Part shown: positions 45,097-54,577 of the stretch, in pieces | Layout of the letters: every line of letters begins with the position of its first letter | Numbering within the stretch: position 1 is the first letter of the stretch | From: CBDBND01 sp965207985 | GTDB taxonomy: Bacteria > Pseudomonadota > Alphaproteobacteria > Rhodospirillales > Rhodospirillaceae | Direction of reading: 5' to 3' | NCBI GenBank assembly: GCA_965207985.1 | Contig: CBDBND010000033.1 | Coordinates: 186,001 to 250,000 of the forward strand | DNA length: 64,000 bases | Translations under genes and position numbers: made by a program | Notes under the pieces: generated by a model | What the model was told of the DNA's origin: nothing | Database searches by the model: none | What the model saw: only the letters and a program-made list of their open reading frames with translations

Positions 45097-45446
45097 TGTC
45101 CGTCGTCAGAGTATTTGGGACAGCGGGGGTTGATAAACTAAGAGAGGGTTTGGCCCATCTTGGTTTTCAGTTTAGGCGGCGGTTTTGCGGTGCTGCAAGC
45201 GCCGTTGGTTGATGGTGTTTTGTTTGATTCTCTCCCTTTCGAGTAAGATGGTTTCGCCGCGCCCGAAGTAGACGTCGGCGGGCGTCAGATTGCTCAGGCT
45301 CTCGTGGTAGCGGTGGTGATTGTAGTAGGCGACGAAGCGCCCGATCTTGGCCTTGAGATCGCCCGGCAGGAAGTAGTTCTCTAACAGGATGCGGTTCTTC
45401 AGGGTCTGATGCCACCGCTCGATCTTGCCCTGTGTCTGCGGGTGAT
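45097..45446 (-). mobile_element. Right-end fragment of the IS3-family element (as at 39864)
   Basis: From 45097 (TGTCCG...GTCAGAGTATTTGG terminus) to 45446 the sequence is nearly identical to the right end of the 39864 element, with the last 90 or so codons of orfB (from HPQTQGKIERWHQTLKNRI). It joins directly, in frame, to a TPR-GT gene, so the chimeric frame ends at 45172 with transposase residues. Confidence 0.9.
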
Positions 45447-46535
45447 CCTGCGCAGGTATTTCATCCATTGACCCCGCATACAAACTAAGAAGATTCAGAG
45501 CAGGTGCCTGAAAATCAATCGGTTTTGACGTATCACTCAGATACGCGTCTCGTTCAGACTCCGTTACGAATTCAATGTCTGGAAACGACCTCTTAAAAAT
45601 AGAAACGAGTCGATCAGGACATTCAATAATGCATTGCCCCCCGGCACCAACGAAATCTGAAAAACTTCGCAGAGCCAAAATCTGTTCACCAATACCTTGC
45701 TCCGTCCAAAATAGGATTCGCTTACTTTTGTCAAAAGTTCCATCCCATTTCTGAATTTGTGCAGACCATTGCAATAATCGCTCTGGGTCAAAATGCGGAA
45801 ACCTGACGTCAAAATCTTCCCAGGCACGACGGAGATGACCCATCTTTAGCAACGTATCATTTTTCCGGTAACGAACAGGCACGTTTTCAGGGTCAATGGA
45901 TAGAGCCTTGTCGTACATTGGTATTGCCAGTTCGTATAAGTCTTTGTGCGTAAGAACGGCACCAATGTTTCTGTATGCTTCAATTTTAATTGGATCTACG
46001 CGAAGCGCATTTTCGAAAGCGTAAAATGAATCATTTAATCGCCATAGCCTTGTGAGCACGGTACCTAGATTTGTCCAGGCGTCCGCATCTCTTGGGTTAA
46101 GATCAATGGCTTTCTGATACGCGTTTATTGCTTCATCAAATTGTTTTTTTGTTGAAACGCTCTGCCTTGATTGAAGTAAGCATCGGAATTTTCTGGTTCT
46201 AGCTCGATCGCTTTCTTATAGGCGGCAAGTGCTTCATCGTATTTCTCCGCTTGCCTTAACGCAGCTCCATGATTGATGTGCATTGTCGCCGTGGCGGGCC
46301 CGATGACGATGGCTTGGCCTATGTAGTCAGCCGCCTTTTCGAACTGTTCAACTTGGAGAGCAATCGTACCTAAGCGGTGCAATGCGTCGGCATGGCGCGG
46401 ATTCTGAGTGAGAATTAGACGGTAAAGATTCTTTGCCTCTTTAAGCTGACCCGCTTTGTGAAGCGATACGGCTTGAACGAGCACTTGTCCTTCATCGATT
46501 TTAGGAAGGGCGGGTGGTTTCTGAGATGCTGGCAT
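45447..46535 (-). pseudogene. TPR plus GT-B (heptosyltransferase-like) protein, paralogue 5, frameshifted and truncated
   Basis: From the ATG at 46535 several TPR repeats follow (DALHRLGTIALQVEQFEKAA, AALRQAEKYDEALAAYKKAI). The frame ends at 46125 just past a run of seven A on the coding strand (46144-46150). One extra A would continue into AINAYQKAIDLNPRDADAW and more TPRs. The start of the GT-like domain (ILFWTEQGIGEQILALRSFS, CIIECPDRLVSIFKRSFPD) follows. The catalytic C-terminal part is replaced by transposase codons at 45447. The family is thought to glycosylate proteins or surface polymers; this copy is broken. Confidence 0.78.
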
Positions 46536-46616
46536 AGACGCATACCTGTTGTAGTCGCTCTAGGACTACAGTGGCCATATGTCACCGGTGACTTTTGATA
46601 TGAGTTTCAAGACTTA

Positions 46617-47309
46617 TTACCTGGCATGATGGTCGTGCCCGGCATAATTCATTAATTCCTTTTCCTTAAACCAGAGATCCGCGTAACTGCACTCTCTATA
46701 GTCATCAAAATACGGTCCCCCCTCGGTAAAATGTAGGAAGGAAACCTCTTCCGCCGGTACGGTCGGGTCATAGTCGACAAGATGGTTCCACTGTGGCGGC
46801 AGATCGCCAATCAAAGAGTCGTCCTCCAGCCACTTAAACTGATGCAGTTCGAGGCCCGAAGCCTCATTCACATAGTCCACGGTTAGTGCCTTACACTTGG
46901 GCGTGTTGAAGAGGATCACGCTGGACCAGTTCTTTTTTTCGTACTGACTTTGAGGTTGATTTAGAAACTTCTTTTGTTCCGAAGGTTTGTGATCGTGTTT
47001 AACCACCTGCACAGCGAAATTTTCATCTCGTACATTCCAAAGGTTGGCGACATCGTCCAGCATCAGCATGTCGCAATCGCAAAACAAGGCCCAGCCTTCA
47101 TATCCGCAAAGGTAAGGGACCAAAAAACGTGAAAAAGAAAAATCTGTCGATTGAAACGGATGAGATTCACGCCAGAATATGTCTTTCAGTTGGGATAGAA
47201 TGAGCGGCGCAATTTCGACAGGTTGTGTAGCGCGGCTCAATATGCTGTGCGACAGCACATGGTAGGCGACGGTTTCTCGGCTATCAAAGCCAACAAAAAT
47301 TCGGATCAT
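46617..47309 (-). CDS. GT8-like glycosyltransferase
   Basis: A 230-residue GT-A-fold protein from the ATG at 47309. IRIFVGFDSRETVAYHVLSHS and WALFCDCDMLMLDDVANLW, with a DxD-type CDCD motif for metal and sugar-nucleotide binding, and GPYFDDYRECSYADLWFKE near the end. It resembles small glycosyltransferases seen in polysaccharide and glycoprotein loci. It is cytosolic and lies between two TPR-GT paralogues, suggesting that it adds a sugar to the same glycan. Confidence 0.78.
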   Translation of the reverse strand: MIRIFVGFDSRETVAYHVLSHSILSRATQPVEIAPLILSQLKDIFWRESHPFQSTDFSFSRFLVPYLCGYEGWALFCDCDMLMLDDVANLWNVRDENFAVQVVKHDHKPSEQKKFLNQPQSQYEKKNWSSVILFNTPKCKALTVDYVNEASGLELHQFKWLEDDSLIGDLPPQWNHLVDYDPTVPAEEVSFLHFTEGGPYFDDYRECSYADLWFKEKELMNYAGHDHHAR

Positions 47310-47416
47310 CTGCGCAAATTCCAAAACGAACGGCCTGTGAGCCTACAAGAAAAGCGGAATATTTAGCTTCTGGAGCGACTTAAAGCCTATAGAAAAGGCC
47401 ATGGCAAGAGGTGACT

Positions 47417-49027
47417 CTAACCAACAAGTTCATTCATCCAGGTCAACGCCTGCTGAACTGCGGATGTCCAGTGCCCTGGCTCTGACTGTCGGCACAAAAC
47501 CATCGATGGGTACCATGGGCTATCCGTTGTTGAGCGATGTCAATACCAAAATCCGCCATGTCCCTCCGGAACGAGACATGCAATAGGAATGCCGATGGCG
47601 CCAGCCATGTGAGCCGTTGAATTGCTTATGGAAACAACACCGTCCAGTGCTGCAATCTGGGCTGCGGACAGATCCAGATCCAAGGTCGTATCAATATCTG
47701 GATCGACGTGAATTTCACCGCGTCCCAAGGAATTCAAGTTCTCGATATCAGCCGTCGCGGGAGCGTATTGAAGGCTTACAAAAAGAATATCGTCCCAATC
47801 GAAGAGCGGTGACCAACAGTCGAGTGGTGGCGTTTTGAACTGTCCCCCCTTAACCCCGCTTGCCCATGACAGACCAATTAACTTTCTGTCTTGAGCGATC
47901 GATTTGTAACGCTGGCGAACGGACAGAATTGTTTCTTCGTCCGGTTTCAAATACCCCTTATGTTTTGGAAAGTCCGACCATTCTCGCCGCAAAAATTGAG
48001 CCGTTGACCAAACGGGGCAGACAAGATCCGCATTTCGTGTCTGTGAGTCTGGAGGATCTGTCCGGGCCGCAACCGCTACGCCCGGATAGGACCGGCGAAT
48101 TAAAGGAACCAATCGCTCATCACATTCAATAATACAATTTTGAACCCGTTCGCAGATATCGGACATCATATTTAGGGATAAAATTTCATCTCCGATTCCC
48201 TGCTCAAGCCAGACCAGAAGTTTTTTCGAATCAATCGCGTTACCCATCCATCGCGCTTGCGCAAATGGCCGGATCGCGACGCTGTTCTGACCAGGCATCA
48301 GCCGCCAATCGTAGTTCTTAAATCCTTCTTCAAGCTGGCCCGCTCGCAGTTGAATCAAAGCTTGCACCTGACGACATTCAACGTTCTCAGAATTCGTCGC
48401 AATGAATTTCTCGAGTACAGATAACGCTTTTTCCACCTGTCCTAAGTCAGAGAGAATTGTTGCCATGAGGCTAACGATGTGACCCGAATTGGCGCCACTC
48501 GATGCTGCTTGTTCAAGAACGCCTATGGCTTTTAGATCTTTACCGGAATCTCATAGGCAGACGGCTAGATTGTAATAGGCGACAGCTGATTGAGGATTAA
48601 GGTCGATCGCTTTGCGGTAGCTCTTAATTGCCGGTTTAATTTGATCAGCTGCCTTTTGAGCGCTACCCAAGTCGCACCAGGCTTTATCTGACGTTGGGCG
48701 AACTTCTAAGGCACGCAACAAGTGCTTAATGGCCTTCTTCGGTTTACCATTCTGGATTAGCAGTGCACCCAACGCGGTGCGGGCATCGAAGGAATCGGGA
48801 TCCTTGGCCAGAACCTCCCTGTAGGTTCTCGCCGCTTCAACCGTATGGCCTAAATTCTCTAACGCTAACCCCAATCCGCTAAGGGCGATACCGTCGTCGG
48901 GATCTTTGGATAGCAATTCTTCAAACAACGACCTTGCTTGTGCGTAATCTCCTGACCGAAGACAACGGTCTGCATCCGAATATGATTTGTTGGTACTATG
49001 TCGGGTGGGCGCGCTTTTATCAGTCAT
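47417..49027 (-). pseudogene. TPR plus GT-B protein, paralogue 4, with two in-frame TGA codons
   Basis: One continuous frame from the ATG at 49027 (overlapping the upstream gene's stop as ATGA) to TAG at 47417. It is broken by TGA at 48551-48553, after AVAYYNLAVCL, and by TGA at 47540-47542, after GHGGFWY. The parts in between are full length: TPRs, LLVWLEQGIGDEILSLNMMS, CIIECDERLVPLIRRSYPG, LIGLSWASGVKGGQFKTPP and ISNSTAHMAGAIGIP. After the second TGA the family end SPWYPSMVLCRQSEPGHW is kept. In the intact paralogue the second stop is a Trp (WYWF). Single TGG-to-TGA changes would explain both. Confidence 0.8.
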
Positions 49028-49356
49028 ACGCGCTCCATGGTTCTAATCTTCTTTGAAATATTTTGTATTGCATCTTGCCGCCGAGAATGACCGTCGAATT
49101 CATATAGCTCTACACTGTCATACCAAAGGCAGTCTTGTTCGTTTCTAAACCAGTACCAATGGCGACCTGTGTTTAAGGGAACCAAAAGGGCTGTAGGAGC
49201 TCCAATGGCGCCCGCAAGATGCGCGGTCGTATTACTGATCGTAACAACGCAATCAACAGCGGCCACCTGAGCGGCAGCACGATCGAGATCTTCTATAGAA
49301 TCGACAGAAGAATCGTAAATCCAGCGGTCCTGCCCAGACTGAGCAAGAATCTCTAA
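49024..49356 (-). pseudogene. TPR plus GT-B paralogue 3, C-terminal end beyond an IS
   Basis: The last 110 or so residues of a TPR-GT protein: EILAQSGQDRWIYDSSVDS, DRAAAQVAAVDCVVTISNT (SxTTxHxAG motif with the next residues AHLAGAIGAP) and RHWYWFRNEQDCLWYDSVEL. Its upstream part lies at 49938 on the far side of the IS. Its TGA overlaps the next gene's ATG. Confidence 0.8.
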
Positions 49357-49937
49357 CAGGCTGCTGAAAAAGTCTTCCTTTTGAGGCTTTGGAATGATTC
49401 TTTCTCTTTGTTGATTGCATGGAGGAAGTAATGCGTGGAGGCGACGATCGGACGGAGGGTCTTTTTTCTTATGTGAGCTGCGAGGCTCGTGTTCCGGCGA
49501 CGCATCCGCTTCGCCTGATCCGTGGGCTGGTTGATGAGGCGCTGGAGCTTATGTCGCCGGATTTCGAGGGGTTGTATTCGAAGATCGGGCGTCCCTCGAT
49601 CCCGCCGGAGAAGCTGTTGCGTGCGCTCCTGTTACAGGCCTTTTACTCAATCCGCTCGGAACGTCAGCTGATGGAGCAGATGGATTACAACCTGTTGTTC
49701 CGTTGGTTCGTCGGATTGTCGATGGACAGTGCGGTGTGGGATGCGACGACGTTCAGCAAGAACCGCGACCGGCTGCTGGATGGAGAGGTTGCGCGGAGGT
49801 TCCTGGCGGTGGTTGTGGAGCAGGCGCGTCGGCGCGGCCTGCTGTCGGACGATCACTTTTCCGTGGACGGGACGCTGATCGAGGCCTGGGCGTCGATCAA
49901 GAGCTTCCGCCCCAAGGACGGCGGCGACGAGGAGTGT
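49357..49937 (+). mobile_element. IS5/IS1182-like element, left end and 5' part only
   Basis: Begins at 49357 with CAGGCTGCTGAAAAAGTC after a CTAA flank, the same terminal sequence and target flank as the 148-base element at 60736. It carries about 170 codons of a transposase, then ends abruptly at 49937 where TPR-GT sequence resumes; the right end is missing. Confidence 0.85.
49431..49937 (+). pseudogene. IS5/IS1182-like transposase, truncated
   Basis: From the ATG at 49431 (GGAGGAAG upstream): MRGGDDRTEGLFSYVSCEAR, LYSKIGRPSIPPEKLLRALL, LLFRWFVGLSMDSAVWDATT and DHFSVDGTLIEAWASIKSFR (catalytic Asp). After PKDGGDEE the frame passes into antisense TPR-GT sequence. The second half, with the remaining catalytic residues, is gone. 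Confidence 0.88.
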
Positions 49938-50645
49938 CGATTTGTAATGCGAAATATCAACACCTTCGCTTTTCCAAGTAATCCCTACCAATAAGTTATC
50001 GCCAGCCTGTTCGAGGTAGGCTTTTCTGAGTTCCTCTGTTTTAGCGGTTGGTGCGGTGATGTGAGGGTGCGCAGGAGTCGGAAAAGCGTCCCAAGATTGA
50101 CGAAACCACTTTCCCAAATCCGGCAAAAAACATTGGTAGTCGGCCTGAACGGTTTCTTTTGAGAGATTTTCTTCACCAACCACTGTGACGTCTGGAAATG
50201 ACCGCTTGAGGATAGGGCATATACGATTTGGCGTAACGACAACACATCGTTTCGCCATCGGAATCACGTCATTCAGCATGGACGAAAAGAGAAATGTTTC
50301 ACCCGGCCCCTGTTCCGTTCTGACTAAGATCGTTTTCTCCGCTAAATCCTCCCCATTCCACATGGGCAGCTTTAACGGTTGGGGCCGGTTCGGATTGTCA
50401 GGGTGTTCGTACCTCCACGCATAGGCTTCCCAACCTTCATTTAGTCTTCCGAGAGCAAAGCAGGCTTCCGAGCGATGGATCCATAGTTGCTCAGATTTCG
50501 GATGGTGCTTCAGTCCAAGGTCGGCGGCATCCACACACTCGTCAAATTGTCCCTGACGTTTGAAAAGACGGCATAAGCCATCATGGAGACCAATTTCCCC
50601 TGGATCACTCTTCAGTCCGTTTTCGAAAGCTGTTTGCGCTTCTGA
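49938..50645 (-). pseudogene. TPR plus GT-B paralogue 3, middle part, frameshifted
   Basis: TPR residues (EAQTAFENGLKSDPGEIGLH, CRLFKRQGQFDECVDAADLG) lead into the GT-like domain (TILVRTEQGPGETFLFSSML, VVVTPNRICPILKRSFPDV, NLLVGITWKSEGVDISHYK). The frame is joined to the upstream part only if a run of six T on the coding strand (50645-50650) is read as seven. It ends at the IS at 49937. About thirty residues seem to be missing between here and 49356. Confidence 0.75.
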
Positions 50646-52406
50646 AAAAAGCCTAGGTCAGAATAAACAGTGCCTAAACCAACCCACGCTCTTGCGTACT
50701 CAGATCTAGAGTGCGCCGCGTGCGTGTATGCGTGTATGGCTTGCTGAAAAGCGTGCTGGGATTGATAGATGTGCCCTAAATTGAAATAGGCTTCGCTGAA
50801 ATTTGCCCGTACCTCGGTGGCGCGTGTAATCAGGGCAATGCCGTCTTCAGAGTTCCCGGATTGCGCCTTTAAGAGTGTCCACACCGGTACGCCGAGTGAG
50901 CCCGCCACATGTACGGTGGTGTTGGTTGTGGAAATAACCAAATCCATGGCGGTGACTTGGGCTGCAAACGCATCCATGTTGACCAGAGGATCCACAGTTT
51001 TGTCGCGGACGATGGAAATCCCGTACCGCTGTTCCATGTCCTCAATCTCACTGGCGCACGAACCGTATTGCAAGGAAACAAACCGACATCCGGGGACGGC
51101 CAAAATTTCTTTCCACGCCTCCAGCTTTGAACTTTTTTCCCGTCCTGCTTCCACATTTGCTGACTGCCACGAGATGCCTACCAACGGAACATTGTCATCG
51201 TTGTCCGCATACTTGGCCCGGAGTTGTTCGGTCATGGACTTGTCATTGAAAAGATAGGCGTCTTGTTTAGGGAGATGATCCAAACCGGGTCGCAACACTG
51301 CCCCCAATTCCGTCAATGATGCCTGAAAATCAACTTCACCGATCATTTCGACCGGCAGGTTTGTGACGTCTCTTTCAACCACGTCACACCACTGAAAAGA
51401 TCTCGCAAAAAGCGGCGCCATTCGAGGACTGCACGCCAACACAAGCCGGTCCGTTGTCGATTCTATATCGGAAAGCATGGAGCACATCAGGATTTCGTCT
51501 CCTGGTCCCTGTTCGGTCCATACCAACAGAGATTTGTCGGACAGATCCTCTCCCGACCAATACGGTAGAGATAACGCGCCATGGCTCGTTAGACCTGAAA
51601 GCCAAAGAGCTCTTTTCGTGTACAGAGACCAACCCTCTTTCAATTGTCCGTTCGACAGAAGAGCCAGAGCATAACGCTTCAGCGCTTCCGGTTCTTCCGG
51701 GTTCTTGGCGAGAATGGATTCGATCATCGACGTTCGACAGAAGAGCCAGAGCATAACGCTTCAGCGCTTCCGGTTCTTCCGGGTTCTTGGCGAGAATGGA
51801 TTCGTAAACTGTTAAAGCGTCGTTTATCCGCCCTTGTGATTCTCTGAGAGGGGCAAAATTGATTTGCGCCGGCAAGTAGGAAGTAAATTTTTCGCGAGTC
51901 TTCGTAAGTACAGATTCAGCAAGGTCAAAATCATTGTTTCTGGCATGCATTTGCGCCAGCAACGTCAAAAGTTCGGGGCTTTCACTGCCAATACGCATCG
52001 CTTTTTCAAGTGTTGATACAGCTTCTTTGTCTTGACCTAGGTATGACAATGATATGCCAAGCTCGCTCCACACGTCGGCTCGATCGCGCCAAACATTTTT
52101 TACCTTTTGAAAGGTTTCAAAAGCTTCCTCGTGCCGATTGAGATCGCGCAGTCCTTTCGCCAAGTTAAACTGCACTTCCGTTCGATCAGGATTGAGTGCG
52201 ACCGCACGCTGCAAATAGGTAACGGCTTCTTCAGGTTTGCCCGCTTTGGAATTGAGAACGTCCATTAAATGAAGGGCGTCGGCATGATTTTTATTCTCTT
52301 TTAGAACCGTCGCACATGCCGCTTCCGCTTCAGCAAATCGCTGTGCTTGAAAGTGTTCAAGAGCGGCCGCAAATGACCGTTCTACTGACTTAGATTTACG
52401 ATTCAT
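50646..52406 (-). pseudogene. TPR plus GT-B paralogue 2, with 82-base duplication and fusion to paralogue 3 TPRs
   Basis: From the ATG at 52406 about six TPRs (AEAACATVLKENKNHADALH, EEAVTYLQRAVALNPDRTEV, VWSELGISLSYLGQDKEAVS). An 82-base tandem duplication at 51649-51804 shifts the frame. Beyond it the GT domain is full: LLVWTEQGPGDEILMCSMLS, LVGISWQSANVEAGREKSSK, CRFVSLQYGSCASEIEDME and STTNTTVHVAGSLGVPVWTL. It then passes, without the usual WYWF/PWYPSM end, straight into new TPRs (RATEVRANFSEAYFNLGHIY) that belong to paralogue 3. So two neighbouring genes appear fused by deletion. Confidence 0.78.
51649..51804. repeat. 82-base tandem duplication in a TPR-GT gene
   Basis: The 74 bases at 51649-51722 (starting CGTTCGACAGAAG) are repeated at 51731-51804 after eight bases. 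The period of 82 is not a multiple of three, so the gene frame is lost. Confidence 0.9.
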
Positions 52407-52462
52407 CAGAATTTATTTTACTTGGCGACTGTTACTACCATGATCATTCATGACCTGTCGGG

Positions 52463-54577
52463 TCATTGCGTAATTCGAGGAACAGCCGCGGCCAAATCTT
52501 GGCCTACAGCCGAAAGGACCTTGGCCCACGGTTCGGTATACGAGTGCCGGTAAAGTTTCATACTTGGATACCAAGGTGTTTCTTCGCCTTCCGTAAACCA
52601 GTACCAAAGGCGTCCCGGCCCTGTGGGCGTCATATTCCATACTTCTTTGCCAAGACCACCGGCGATGTGAGCCGTTGTGTTTGAAGTTGTTATGATTAAA
52701 TCCATCGCCGCAGTCTGCGCCGCGAAAGGATTGAGATCACCCATCGGATTTACAGTTTCGTCGTCAATAATCATCGCACCGATGGCGCTGGTGGCTTCCT
52801 CTATCTCTTTTCGCATATCGCCATACTGGAGGTTCACAAATGTAACATCGGCATTCGAAAGAATCTCCGACCATGCTGACAGGTCAGTTGATTTAAAGTG
52901 AGTGTGATGGGAACCGCCGCTACGCCATGAAATACCGATCAGAGGTCGGCCACCGGATAGCGTCAAATACTTTTCTCTTAGTGTTTCGACAAGAGTTGCA
53001 TCCGGTTTTAAGAGAGGGGCGGTTGGTACATCGAGAGGTTGATTGATGGCGGCACAACATACATCGATAACGGCGCCATGAATGTCTATCGATCCCATCA
53101 GGGATGAATCTTCAATCAACTCTTCACGTGTCATCACAGGTAAATCAGGAAAAGACCTCACGAACAACGAAACAAGGCGTTGATCGCAGACCAGAACGCT
53201 CCCGGCCGATTGTGCTGCAAAATGCAGCGCATACCGAGAAAACAGCACTTGATCACCGATACCCTGTTCCGCCCACAGTAAAATCTGTTTTCCGTCCAAG
53301 GATTCACCGTTCCAGCATTCCCACGGCCACTGCTCTGCGATGACCGTATTGTCCCGTTTTTCAAATCTCAGTCTGTGATCACGCCAAACCGGAGCCGGTT
53401 CGCCGTTCGACATAACGGCAGCAGCCCTGTTAAATCGAAAGCCACGAACGTCAGGCTTGAGCTCAATGGACTGATCAAACGCTTCGACCGCTTGGCTAAT
53501 CCTGTCGGTATAAAGGTATAGGTTTCCTAAGTTGTTATACGCGTCCCCAAAATCGGGGTCTTGCGCAATGGATCGCTTAAACCACTGCTCGGCACCATCG
53601 AGATCGCCCCGCATCTGGCGAATTCGCCCCATGTTGTTGAGCGCCTTTGACGAATGGGGCTCGATTTCCAAAGAACTCTGTGCGTAGCTCTCTGCCTCTT
53701 TCCAGCGGCCAAGGGCGTATAAGTGGTTGGCGATTAGATTTAATGCGAAGACATTTTCCGGTTCCAGTTCCAGCGCCCTTTTTAGAGACGTTAAGGCGGC
53801 GTCCTCATCGCCTTCTTTTTGCAGGGCAATCGACAGAAACGCATGGAATTGCGCTTTCTCAGGCCAAATTGTCAAAGCATCTAGGCTGTGCGTGCGGACT
53901 TTCTCATATTGTTCTGCTTCGATAAGACATTTGATCAGGCTTTGACGCAGGCTTTCTTGTTGTGGGTCCTGCTCAATACATTCCGCTAGAAAATCGATCG
54001 CTTCTTCGGCCCTTCCTAACTTGGAAAGGCACAATCCGTATCCGTTCGCCGCTTGCCAATGATCGAACTTAATATCAATGGCACGACGAAACGTTTTGAG
54101 TCCGTTTTCGTAATCTTCAATATCGATATATGCCTTGCCAAGATTGAACCATGGTTCGATTTTATCCTCCCCAATTTCGGTGGCTTGAGAAAGGACGGAT
54201 ATCGCCTGGCCATGCTGTTTATCTCTTGCGTACAAAACTCCAAGAGCGGTGAGTGCGGGTAAATGGTCCGGTTTGTGTTGTGTGCATAACTTAAGCGTGT
54301 CAATGGCATCCCTTATTCGTCCGGTCGCACCAAGCACGGTGCCAAGGAGATAAAGTGTTTCTGGCTCCTTTGGGTGATGTTCAAGGATGCTGCGATAGAT
54401 TTGTTCTGCTTCGCTTAATCGCCCTGCTTTATGCGCTGCCACCGCTTGTTCGAACAGGTTGGAGAGAGCCTGTTTCGCCTTACTAGACACGTCTGATTCT
54501 GGCTTTGGTGGCAGATTTGTGCCCGGTTCAGTTCTCTTCAATGTTGGCTTGTCCTGCGACGCGGATGACTTCCTCAA
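52463..54577 (-). CDS. TPR plus GT-B (heptosyltransferase-like) protein, paralogue 1, intact
   Basis: A 704-residue protein, the only whole member of the array. About ten TPRs fill residues 35-400 (AEQIYRSILEHHPKEPETLY, AEQWFKRSIAQDPDFGDAYN, AVEAFDQSIELKPDVRGFRF). A GT-B-like domain follows: ILLWAEQGIGDQVLFSRYAL, VCDQRLVSLFVRSFPDLPV, LIGISWRSGGSHHTHFKST, VTFVNLQYGDMRKEIEEAT, ITTSNTTAHIAGGLGKEV, and the family end LWYWFTEGEETPWYPSMKL. The domain resembles heptosyltransferases (GT9) and TPR-linked protein glycosyltransferases. TPRs may bind the protein acceptor. Its start overlaps the end of the GspE/PilB gene by 50 bases. Confidence 0.82.
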   Translation of the reverse strand: MRKSSASQDKPTLKRTEPGTNLPPKPESDVSSKAKQALSNLFEQAVAAHKAGRLSEAEQIYRSILEHHPKEPETLYLLGTVLGATGRIRDAIDTLKLCTQHKPDHLPALTALGVLYARDKQHGQAISVLSQATEIGEDKIEPWFNLGKAYIDIEDYENGLKTFRRAIDIKFDHWQAANGYGLCLSKLGRAEEAIDFLAECIEQDPQQESLRQSLIKCLIEAEQYEKVRTHSLDALTIWPEKAQFHAFLSIALQKEGDEDAALTSLKRALELEPENVFALNLIANHLYALGRWKEAESYAQSSLEIEPHSSKALNNMGRIRQMRGDLDGAEQWFKRSIAQDPDFGDAYNNLGNLYLYTDRISQAVEAFDQSIELKPDVRGFRFNRAAAVMSNGEPAPVWRDHRLRFEKRDNTVIAEQWPWECWNGESLDGKQILLWAEQGIGDQVLFSRYALHFAAQSAGSVLVCDQRLVSLFVRSFPDLPVMTREELIEDSSLMGSIDIHGAVIDVCCAAINQPLDVPTAPLLKPDATLVETLREKYLTLSGGRPLIGISWRSGGSHHTHFKSTDLSAWSEILSNADVTFVNLQYGDMRKEIEEATSAIGAMIIDDETVNPMGDLNPFAAQTAAMDLIITTSNTTAHIAGGLGKEVWNMTPTGPGRLWYWFTEGEETPWYPSMKLYRHSYTEPWAKVLSAVGQDLAAAVPRITQ

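Noticed and set aside
45172..46059. Chimeric TPR-transposase protein as a new functional fusion
   Set aside because: The transposase part is a plain right-end fragment identical to that at 39864; more likely a truncation than a selected fusion.
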